A stretch of 64,000 nucleotides of DNA, taken from positions 62,001-126,000 of the forward strand of contig CAYQEC010000004.1 of NCBI GenBank assembly GCA_964416425.1, read 5' to 3'. Positions 17,315-23,456 of the stretch are shown here, in pieces. Below the pieces are notes generated by a model. That model was given only the letters and a program-made list of their open reading frames with translations. It was not told where the DNA came from and did not search any database. Positions within the stretch are counted from its first letter, which is position 1. Each line of letters begins with the position of its first letter. This DNA is from CAYQEC01 sp964416425 (GTDB taxonomy: Bacteria; Actinomycetota; Acidimicrobiia; Spongiisociales; UBA5794). A program made the position numbers and the translations under genes.

Positions 17315-17376
17315 ATGACCGTGGGCGCCGTCAGCATCGGTACCTCGGGGTGGTCCTACAGCGAGCCCGTTTGGAG
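17315..17376 (+). pseudogene. N-terminal relic of a DUF72 protein
   Basis: A strong ribosome site (GGGAGGTGA) and ATG 17315 start a frame reading MTVGAVSIGTSGWSYSEP. This matches the IGTSGWSY opening typical of DUF72 proteins. The resemblance stops at about 17,370, and the frame closes at 17476. The break coincides with the start of a SigB-like promoter at 17369, suggesting that a deletion fused the two. Confidence 0.45.
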
Positions 17377-17394
17377 TCGGATCGGTCGGGGTAG
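17369..17394 (+). promoter_or_regulatory. SigB/SigF-type promoter upstream of a small Cys/His protein gene
   Basis: GTTT (17369-17372), a 16-base spacer, then GGGTAG (17389-17394). This agrees with the SigB/SigF consensus GTTT-N-GGGTA. The next gene starts 66 bases downstream. The same pattern occurs at 19757-19735 and 19764-19789. Confidence 0.6.
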
Positions 17395-17460
17395 CAACGA
17401 AGCGCCAACCATGAACTCACACGGGCAGGGTGCACCCGGGAGAGAACAGGAGGAATCGAC

Positions 17461-17664
17461 ATGGAGAGCGATCTGAGTTCGCTCATCGGGAACCTCACCC
17501 CGCCCCGGGGAAGGCGCCCCAAGGTGAACACCGGCGACCGGGTGTGCGCTGCCGCCACCTGCGCGACCCGCCTCTCCCGCTACAACCGGTCTGATCATTG
17601 CTTCCTGCACCAGGCGCCGCGGTTCCCGAGGATGCGTAACGCACCACAGGGGGGAATGACCTGA
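17461..17664 (+). CDS. Small Cys/His protein, putative zinc-binding
   Basis: A 67-residue basic protein. The core CAAATCATRLSRYNRSDHC (about 29-47) followed by LHQ gives a Cys-X4-Cys...Cys-X2-His arrangement that could bind zinc. AGGAGG lies 7 bases before ATG 17461, so translation should be strong. A SigB-like promoter at 17369-17394 suggests stress induction. A TCCGCC/GGCGGA hairpin follows within 25 bases of the stop. The function is unknown. Confidence 0.65.
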   Translation: MESDLSSLIGNLTPPRGRRPKVNTGDRVCAAATCATRLSRYNRSDHCFLHQAPRFPRMRNAPQGGMT

Positions 17665-17767
17665 CGTCCGCCACGGGCGGAAGCACAGCGCCGTCACCGC
17701 CGGCCGAAGCAGCATCGCCGTCGACGGCCGGCGCCGGCCCGCCAAGCCGGATTTCCTACTGAATCAG

Positions 17768-17793
17768 GTTTGAAGCGGGGCGGAATCGGGAAT
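17768..17793 (+). promoter_or_regulatory. SigB/SigF-type promoter upstream of a 32-codon gene
   Basis: GTTT (17768-17771), a 16-base spacer, then GGGAAT (17788-17793), a one-base variant of the -10 element. It lies 36 bases upstream of the ATG at 17829. Confidence 0.5.
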
Positions 17794-17828
17794 CTGACAG
17801 GCCGCGATCAAACGAGGAGAACACGACT

Positions 17829-17927
17829 ATGCGTATTAGGAAACGCGACCCCGTCTTCGCCGCCGGCGGCGGGCGTCTCGGCGTGGACGCCGGGACCGTG
17901 GAACGTCTCCCCGCCTACCGCACATGA
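17829..17927 (+). CDS. Possible 32-residue basic peptide
   Basis: A short frame reading MRIRKRDPVFAAGGG and ending in PAYRT. It has a good ribosome site (GAGGAG, about 10 bases before the ATG) and a SigB-like promoter upstream (17768-17793). No family is recognised. Correct promoter and ribosome-site spacing are the only support, so it could also be a leader region for the DoxX-like gene 117 bases downstream. Confidence 0.35.
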   Translation: MRIRKRDPVFAAGGGRLGVDAGTVERLPAYRT

Positions 17928-18044
17928 CCGGGGGTAGCATCTGAAAGAGGCCCGGTCGGCCGGTTCGTTCCCCAACATCGCCGATCTCCGGCGGCGACGG
18001 ATCGTTCCCGGCTCCCGGGTTCCCGAATCGAGAGAGGAAGAACG

Positions 18045-18731
18045 ATGGCCGAGACGGTCACTTTCGAAGAACCTCCGATAGCCAAGACCCTCTTCGCCTC
18101 GTCCAGGCTCGCCTGGCTGTGGCTCGTCGTACGCCTCTGGGTCGGCTGGGAATGGTTCTCAGCGGGTTGGGGCAAGGTGCTCGGAGGGAACATCACCTGG
18201 AAGGTGTGGGACTGGGGCAACGCCGCCTACTCGCTGACCGGATCTGGGAACATCGGCTGGATCCGATCTGGCACCGTGGTCGCCGCCGACGGCACCGAGA
18301 CGGTGCGCGGGGTCGGTGACGCCGTCTCCGGGTTCGCATCAGGCGCCATCGCCAGCGCCCAGGGACCTCATCCGCCCGTCGCCTTCTCCTGGTACGTCGA
18401 CTTCCTGAAGTGGGTCCAGAACACCGCCTACCCCGTCATCGGGCCGGTGGTGGCCTTCGCCGAATTCGTGATCGGCTTGGCGCTGATCGTGGGCGCCTTC
18501 GTCGGGATCGCCGCCTTCCTCGGCGCCGTCCTCAACTTCTCCTACCTACTGGCAGGCTCCGCCGGCCTCAACCCGGCCATGATCCTGCTCTCCATCCTCC
18601 TTGTGCTCGCCTGGCGCAACGCCGGCTGGCTCGGGCTCGACCGCTGGCTGCTTCCCCGCCTCGGCGTGCCGTGGCAGCGAGAACGGGAGGTACCGGAACC
18701 GGAACCGGAGGTCGCCCCGCCGATGATGTGA
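18045..18731 (+). CDS. DoxX-like membrane protein
   Basis: 228 residues with four predicted transmembrane helices (about 24-45, 125-145, 150-172, 178-196) and an acidic proline-rich tail. The N-terminal RLWVGWEWFSAGWGK segment matches the start of DoxX-family proteins, which are linked to redox or thiol homeostasis in actinobacteria. A long loop (about 50-115) between helices 1 and 2 is larger than usual. GAGAGGAAGAAC precedes ATG 18045. It lies in the stress region and is convergent with pfkB. Confidence 0.75.
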   Translation: MAETVTFEEPPIAKTLFASSRLAWLWLVVRLWVGWEWFSAGWGKVLGGNITWKVWDWGNAAYSLTGSGNIGWIRSGTVVAADGTETVRGVGDAVSGFASGAIASAQGPHPPVAFSWYVDFLKWVQNTAYPVIGPVVAFAEFVIGLALIVGAFVGIAAFLGAVLNFSYLLAGSAGLNPAMILLSILLVLAWRNAGWLGLDRWLLPRLGVPWQREREVPEPEPEVAPPMM

Positions 18732-18752
18732 GCGGGGTCCCGCCGGCCCCCG

Positions 18753-19694
18753 TCAAGGAGCAACCGCCTGCTCCATGACGGCGAAGAGGCGGGTCACGTC
18801 GTCCGCCCGGCACAACTCGGTGCCGGGCGTCATCGTCGCCGCCGCCCCGGCGGCGACGCCGTAGCGGGCGGCCCGGCTCAGCTCGTCCCCGCATGTCAAC
18901 CTCCAGGAGAGGCCGCCCACCATCGAATCGCCGGCGCCGATGCGGCTCCGGATGGGGACGGTGGGAGCGGTGATGCGCTCCTCGCCGTCCCGGGTGACGA
19001 GCACTGCGCCTCCGGCCCCCAGTGACACCAGCACCGCGGTCAGGTCGGCGTCGCCCACGAGTCGGCGGGCTGCCTCCCCGACCTCGGGTTCGGAGCCGTC
19101 GGTGACCACACCGATGGCGGCGTACAGCTCCCGGTAGTTCGGCTTCACCAGGAACACGCATCCGGTCGCCAGCACCTGCTGCAGCGGCTCCCCGTGGGTG
19201 TCGACCACCACCCGGGCGCCCTCGCCGGCCGCGGCCCGGGCCAGATCGGCATAGAAGCCGGGCGGGACGTCCGGCGGGAGCCCTCCACTGATCACGACCA
19301 GGTCCGGCGACCGCTCCACCACGGCGGCGGCGAGCGCCTCGAGCTCGTCACGCCGCAGCGCCGGGCCCGGCATGCTGAAGCGGAAATGGCGGTCGGAGTC
19401 ACGTTCGATGACGGCGAAGCACTGCCTGGTCTCCCCCGCCACATCGACCGGGACATGGTCGAGACCGGCGGCATCGAGAGCGTCACCCACGATGGCGCCG
19501 AAGACCCGGCCGCGGGCCCAGACCGCGGTGGCGGCCCCGCCCAGGATCTGCACGGCCCGAGCCACGTTGAGGCCACCGCCTCCCGGATCACGGTCGGCAT
19601 CGCGGCAGCGAATCTTGCGGTCGGGTTCCACCCGGTCGGCAACAGCGGTGGTGTCAAGAGAGGGATTGGCGGTGATCGTGACCATTCCGGACAT
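18753..19694 (-). CDS. pfkB: 6-phosphofructokinase II / PfkB-family sugar kinase
   Basis: 313-residue ribokinase-fold kinase, probably ATP-dependent phosphorylation of fructose 6-phosphate. It opens with TITANPSLD and PGGGGLNVARAV, the pattern of E. coli PfkB, and has the GAGDS catalytic/anion-hole motif (about 255-260). Fructose-1-phosphate or tagatose-6-phosphate kinase are alternatives within the family. ATG 19694 is preferred because AAGGGA lies upstream; ATG 19685 is the other choice. A near-perfect SigB-type promoter lies upstream at 19760-19735. In M. tuberculosis the pfkB homolog Rv2029c belongs to the dormancy regulon. Confidence 0.85.
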   Translation of the reverse strand: MSGMVTITANPSLDTTAVADRVEPDRKIRCRDADRDPGGGGLNVARAVQILGGAATAVWARGRVFGAIVGDALDAAGLDHVPVDVAGETRQCFAVIERDSDRHFRFSMPGPALRRDELEALAAAVVERSPDLVVISGGLPPDVPPGFYADLARAAAGEGARVVVDTHGEPLQQVLATGCVFLVKPNYRELYAAIGVVTDGSEPEVGEAARRLVGDADLTAVLVSLGAGGAVLVTRDGEERITAPTVPIRSRIGAGDSMVGGLSWRLTCGDELSRAARYGVAAGAAATMTPGTELCRADDVTRLFAVMEQAVAP

Positions 19695-19734
19695 GAGATC
19701 GGGTCCCTTCGGTCTGACGGAGAGCATCCGGCTT

Positions 19735-19760
19735 CTACCCATCCGGCCGACGGTGAAAAC
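19735..19760 (-). promoter_or_regulatory. SigB/SigF-type promoter for pfkB
   Basis: On the minus strand: GTTT (19760-19757), a 16-base spacer, then GGGTAG (19740-19735). It lies 41 bases upstream of the pfkB ATG. It is arranged back to back with an equally good promoter for the plus-strand protease gene, 4 bases away. Confidence 0.65.
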
Positions 19761-19763
19761 CCG

Positions 19764-19789
19764 GTTTGATTTCGCGAGCGAATGGGTAG
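19764..19789 (+). promoter_or_regulatory. SigB/SigF-type promoter for the site-2 protease gene
   Basis: GGTTT ending at 19767, a 16-base spacer, then GGGTAG (19784-19789), 41 bases before the ATG at 19831. The distance to the gene is the same as on the pfkB side. Confidence 0.65.
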
Positions 19790-19830
19790 CGAACCGGCAA
19801 CATAGCCACGCACGGGATGGTGTGCAGATC

Positions 19831-20994
19831 ATGCTCGGAACACGTGCCTGGAGAATCGGCCGGATCGGGGGCATCGACGTCAAGATCGACCCGTCGTGGA
19901 GCATCATCGCGCTCCTCGTCGGCGTGACGTTCTATGCCCTCCTCACCACCGAGTATCCCAACGACCCCACCGGAGGACTGGTCGCCGCCGCCGCCGTCAT
20001 GGCGATCGTCCTCTTCGCCAGCGTCCTCCTCCACGAACTCGCCCACTCCTGGATGGCCCGGGCCAAAGGCATCGAGGTGCGCGGCATCACGCTCTTCCTC
20101 TTCGGCGGCGTCACCCAGGCCGACCTCGATACCGAGAACGCCTCCGACGAACTCGTGATCGCCGCGGTCGGGCCCCTCACCAGCATCGCCATCGCTGCGG
20201 TGCTGTGGGGAGTCGCCGTCGCCACCGGCGGCCTCACCGCCTACGCCGCAGGGCGGCTGGGATGGCTCAACCTCGCCCTCGGGATCTTCAATCTGGTGCC
20301 GGGGTTCCCGCTCGACGGCGGCCGCATCCTGCGGGCCGCGATCTGGCGAGCCCGCGGCGACATCGTCTCCGCGACCCGCATCGCGGCCCGGGCCGGACAG
20401 ACCGTCGGTTACCTCCTCATCGGCCTCGGCCTCCTCGAGCTCTTCGCCCTCGGCGCCCTCATCGGCGGCCTCTGGCTGGCGGCGATCGGGTGGTTCCTCG
20501 CCCAATCGGCCGAGGCGGCGTTCCTCCACCTCCGCGTCCGACGCATGCTGGAGCACGTGCCGGCCTGGAGATTCATCGGAAACCAGGAGCTCATCGAGAT
20601 CCCCGCCGACCTCACCCTCCAGGATGCGGTCGACCGCTACTTCATGCAGCACGACCACGGGGCGTTCCCGGTCCGGGACGGCGGCGAGGTCATCGGCATC
20701 CTTCCGCTGGTGGCGGTGCGGCGCATCCCGCGAGCCGATTGGCCCACCCGACGAGTCCGCGACGCGGTCGTTCCGCTCTCTGAGTCCTGCACCGTGAGCC
20801 GCTCGACGCCGATGGACGAGGTCCTCGAGAAGATGGATCTCGACGAGGCCAGCGGAAATGGCTCCCATCGTGTCGTGGTCATGGACGGCGATCACATCGC
20901 CGGCATCATCACCGCCCGGGACCTGGTGCGCTGGCTGCAGCGATCTCGTGAGCTTGGACTCACCGAACCGCTGGGGGGAGGATCACGACGGTGA
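19831..20994 (+). CDS. Site-2 protease (M50 family) with C-terminal CBS pair
   Basis: 387-residue intramembrane zinc protease. The HEXXH motif is H68-E69-L-A-H72 in the second hydrophobic segment. The third ligand lies in NLVPGFPLDGGR (about 157-168). Around six hydrophobic helices precede two CBS domains (about 245-375), which usually bind adenine nucleotides. The architecture matches the SpoIVFB-like group that includes M. tuberculosis Rip3 (Rv2625c), a dormancy-regulon member. The ATG at 19831 has only a weak ribosome site. The gene is 91 bases upstream of an RsbW-like kinase gene and has a SigB-type promoter. Confidence 0.88.
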   Translation: MLGTRAWRIGRIGGIDVKIDPSWSIIALLVGVTFYALLTTEYPNDPTGGLVAAAAVMAIVLFASVLLHELAHSWMARAKGIEVRGITLFLFGGVTQADLDTENASDELVIAAVGPLTSIAIAAVLWGVAVATGGLTAYAAGRLGWLNLALGIFNLVPGFPLDGGRILRAAIWRARGDIVSATRIAARAGQTVGYLLIGLGLLELFALGALIGGLWLAAIGWFLAQSAEAAFLHLRVRRMLEHVPAWRFIGNQELIEIPADLTLQDAVDRYFMQHDHGAFPVRDGGEVIGILPLVAVRRIPRADWPTRRVRDAVVPLSESCTVSRSTPMDEVLEKMDLDEASGNGSHRVVVMDGDHIAGIITARDLVRWLQRSRELGLTEPLGGGSRR

Positions 20995-21085
20995 TCCTCT
21001 GCGCCGCCTCCGGCTCCGCCGGCACGATCGTCCCCGTGGCGGCGCAGACCCTGGCATCATGCGGTCCATGCGCGAAGGCCCCGCC

Positions 21086-21460
21086 ATGACGTCCCTCGCC
21101 CTCAGCCTCCAGGCGGACCCGCAGGCCCCGGCCGCGGCTCGCCGCTCCCTCGATGCCGTGCTGTTGCCGCCGGAACGGCGCCCCGATCTGCTCCTGCTCG
21201 TCAGCGAGCTGGTGACGAACTCGGTCAAGCACGGCGAGCACCCCGACGGCATGGTCGGAGTACGCGTCAATGTCTCCCCCGAGCGGATCCGAGTCGAGGT
21301 CGAGGACGGCGGAGAGGGTTTCCAGCCCCCACCTCCCGACAGTGAGCCCGTCGGAGACGGGATGGGCCTGCGGCTCGTCGAGGCACTGGCGGATCGTTGG
21401 GGCGTGACCCCCAGCCCGGAGACCGTCGTGTGGTTCGAGATGGACCTGGGACCGGTCTGA
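21086..21460 (+). CDS. RsbW-like anti-sigma factor / serine kinase
   Basis: A 124-residue GHKL ATPase domain of the anti-sigma type (HATPase_c_2). The N-box SELVTNSVKHG holds the Mg-binding N45. The G1 box is EDGGEGF and G2 is GDGMGLRLVEAL, so ATP binding looks intact. It should sequester a SigB-type factor and phosphorylate the STAS protein encoded at 22583-22909. GAAGG lies 8 bases before ATG 21086; ATGs at 21059 and 21068 would lengthen it by a few residues. Its end is 28 bases from the convergent sigma gene. Confidence 0.85.
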   Translation: MTSLALSLQADPQAPAAARRSLDAVLLPPERRPDLLLLVSELVTNSVKHGEHPDGMVGVRVNVSPERIRVEVEDGGEGFQPPPPDSEPVGDGMGLRLVEALADRWGVTPSPETVVWFEMDLGPV

Positions 21461-21488
21461 AACACACCAAGCCCCGGTCCCGCCCGGA

Positions 21489-22586
21489 TCAGCCTTCTGG
21501 CGCCAAGTCGGGATCGATCATCCGGCGCAGCAGGCCGATCGACTGCGCCAGCAACCGTGACACATGCATCTGCGACACCCCGACCCGGGCTGCGATCTCC
21601 GATTGGCTCAAGTCCTCGAAGAATCTCAGGTAGATGATGCGGCGCTCCCGCTCCGGGAGCTCGTCCAGCACCAGGGAGAGGTCCGACCACTCGGGAGCGG
21701 TCATGAGGCGCTCGTCGTGAGACGGGAGGGCGTCCTTGAGCCGCAGCCCTTCCCTCCCGGCGACGGGGGCGTCGAGCGACGCCGAATCGAACGAGCGTCG
21801 GGCGAGCAGCGCCTGACCGACCTCGCTCAGGTCGGCGTCGAGCGAGGCGGCCAACTCCTCCAGGCTCGGTTCCCGACCTTCCTGCTGGGTGAGGTCGGCG
21901 GCCATCCGCTTCGCTTCCAGGCCGAGCTCTTGGAGACCGCGAGGGACCCGCAGCGACCATCCCGAATCGCGCAGGTACCGCTTCAGCTCACCGTCGATGG
22001 TGCGGGCCGCGAACGTCGTGAACTTTACGCCCCGGTCGGGGTCGTAGCGGGCCAGCGCATTCACCAGGCCCACCTGTGCCACCTGGTCGAGGTCGTCTCG
22101 TCGTACTCCCGATCTCCCGAAGCGGCGTGAGATCGCCCGGGCGAATCCCTGGTAGCGCTGCGCCAGCTCCCCCTTGGCGCGAGTGTCCCCGGCGGCGACC
22201 CGAAGGAACAGGTCCTCCTCGGTCTCGGTGCCCTCGAAGGGACGGGTCGCCTCGAACACGACTTCGATGGCGCTCTCGCTCACCGACCACTCGGCGCTGA
22301 TGCGGTCGAACAGCACGCGGGCGAGATCGTCGGGCGGCTCGACACCGCCGCCGCTGCGCACCTCGAGCCGGAACCCGGAGCCGGTGCGCCAGATGGCGAA
22401 GGCGAGGGGGCGGCGCCGCTCCCCCACCGCGGCTGCGATCAACTCGCTGACGAGCACCATGAGGTCGGCACGATCGACGCTACGCAGGTGGGAGGCGAGG
22501 TCGGCAACGGCACGGCGGGCCGTGGCCGGCGCCGTCGGATCGTTGGGCAGCTCCAGGTGCAACACCTGGGAGTCCGCTGCGCTCAT
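21489..22586 (-). CDS. SigB/SigF-type sigma factor with degenerate RsbW-like N-terminal domain
   Basis: 365 residues. Residues about 118-365 form a group-3 sigma-70 factor: region 2 with DLDQVAQVGLVNALARYDPDRGVKF, region 3, and region 4 ending in SQSEIAARVGVSQMHVSRLLAQS. Residues 1-115 align by eye with the stand-alone kinase at 21086-21460 (DPTAPATARRAV against DPQAPAAARRSL; LMVLVSELI against LLLLVSELV). The N-box Asn is Ala52, the G1 Asp is lost (RSGGGVE) and the G2 glycines are absent, so it should not hydrolyse ATP. The start overlaps the STAS stop by 4 bases (ATGA). It may be a built-in regulatory or docking domain; this fusion is the most unusual protein in the window. Confidence 0.87.
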   Translation of the reverse strand: MSAADSQVLHLELPNDPTAPATARRAVADLASHLRSVDRADLMVLVSELIAAAVGERRRPLAFAIWRTGSGFRLEVRSGGGVEPPDDLARVLFDRISAEWSVSESAIEVVFEATRPFEGTETEEDLFLRVAAGDTRAKGELAQRYQGFARAISRRFGRSGVRRDDLDQVAQVGLVNALARYDPDRGVKFTTFAARTIDGELKRYLRDSGWSLRVPRGLQELGLEAKRMAADLTQQEGREPSLEELAASLDADLSEVGQALLARRSFDSASLDAPVAGREGLRLKDALPSHDERLMTAPEWSDLSLVLDELPERERRIIYLRFFEDLSQSEIAARVGVSQMHVSRLLAQSIGLLRRMIDPDLAPEG

Positions 22587-22909
22587 TCCATCGAGTCCAG
22601 CGCCTCGACCGTATCGGCGATGGAGAACACTTCCGTCATGCGGGTGAGCGACAGCAGGCGGCGCACCACCGGGCTCGGGGCGACGAGCACGACCCGCTGC
22701 TGAGTCTCCCGCAGGCGCACCAGCGCCCGCAGCCCGGTCGAGTCGATGAACCGCACCTTGCCGAGGTCGAGCGCCACTTGGCCATTCGGATGCTCGAAGG
22801 CGGCTTCGAGCTGCGGCGCCGTCGCCATGTCGAGGTCGCCGCGCACCTGGGCGACGTTCCAGTCGCCATGCCGGGCGAGCACCATCTCGATGGCTGGTTG
22901 GTCCCCCAC
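22583..22909 (-). CDS. STAS-domain anti-anti-sigma factor (RsbV-like)
   Basis: A 108-residue single STAS domain. The conserved phosphorylation site is S57 in VRFIDSTGLRAL, with DLDMATAPQLEAA upstream as in RsbV/SpoIIAA. When dephosphorylated it should bind the anti-sigma kinase and free the sigma factor. GTG 22909 follows GAAGGAGG by 10 bases; the much longer open frame upstream is read-through. A TACACT -10-like box lies about 60 bases upstream. It is cotranscribed with the fused sigma factor through a 4-base overlap. Confidence 0.88.
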   Translation of the reverse strand: MGDQPAIEMVLARHGDWNVAQVRGDLDMATAPQLEAAFEHPNGQVALDLGKVRFIDSTGLRALVRLRETQQRVVLVAPSPVVRRLLSLTRMTEVFSIADTVEALDSME

Positions 22910-23170
22910 TGCGACAGGTCCTCCTTCAGGGCCGATCGGAACGATACGCCGATCAGGACGCGAGTGTACTGGTCCGGGGCTTTCTCCCGACGGTGGGGCG
23001 GTTGGTTCCCGCGGGTGGGAACGGGTCGACGGAAACGTCGGCCGCCTCAGCCGGATCGGTCCGAACAGGACCTTCTTCCGGCGGTCGCGGCTGCATCTCG
23101 AGCCGGGCGAGGTCCTCGTCGCCGTGGTCCCGGAGCAGCGTTCCGAGCGAGGCCGCGGTGTCCACTCTGA

Positions 23171-23410
23171 TTCGTCACGGCGGGCGCCAAGTTCAGCCGG
23201 TGCCGCTGGCACCGCGGGCCGGACGGCTCGGTTCTGCTCGACGAGGTGCGGCACCGCTGGGTGGGGCGGATCGTGCAGCGGCGCTCCCTGGGCGATCACG
23301 AGGGGTACGTGCTGGAGCCGACCGCAGTCCAGGTTGAAGGACCCTACCGGCAGCTCGACTCCACCGCAGTCTCCGATCTCTCCGCCGGGCATCCCCGCCA
23401 GATCGGCTGA
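23171..23410 (+). pseudogene. C-terminal relic of a flavin reductase-like protein
   Basis: The 540-base gap between the STAS gene and the phosphatase gene is not empty. This frame reads GAKFSRCRWHRGPDGSVLLD and continues with RSLGDHEGYVLEP and AGHP, the order seen in the second half of flavin-reductase-like (FMN-binding split barrel) domains. The frame is blocked upstream by a stop ending at 23170. Possible N-terminal pieces (LEPGEVLVAVVP near 23,100) lie in another frame, so the gene is probably decayed by frameshift. Confidence 0.4.
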
Positions 23411-23443
23411 GCCGCCGCCCGTCCTGAGTGACCTGCCGCCCGA

Positions 23444-23449
23444 TAGGAT
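23444..23449 (+). promoter_or_regulatory. -10 box for the PP2C phosphatase gene
   Basis: TAGGAT ends 7 bases before ATG 23457, consistent with a leaderless message. An ATG at 23448 overlaps the box and is a less likely start. Confidence 0.4.
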
Positions 23450-23456
23450 GGCAGCG

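Noticed and set aside
17932..17937. GGGTAG upstream of the DoxX-like gene as a SigB promoter
   Set aside because: No GTTT-like -35 element occurs 14-18 bases upstream.
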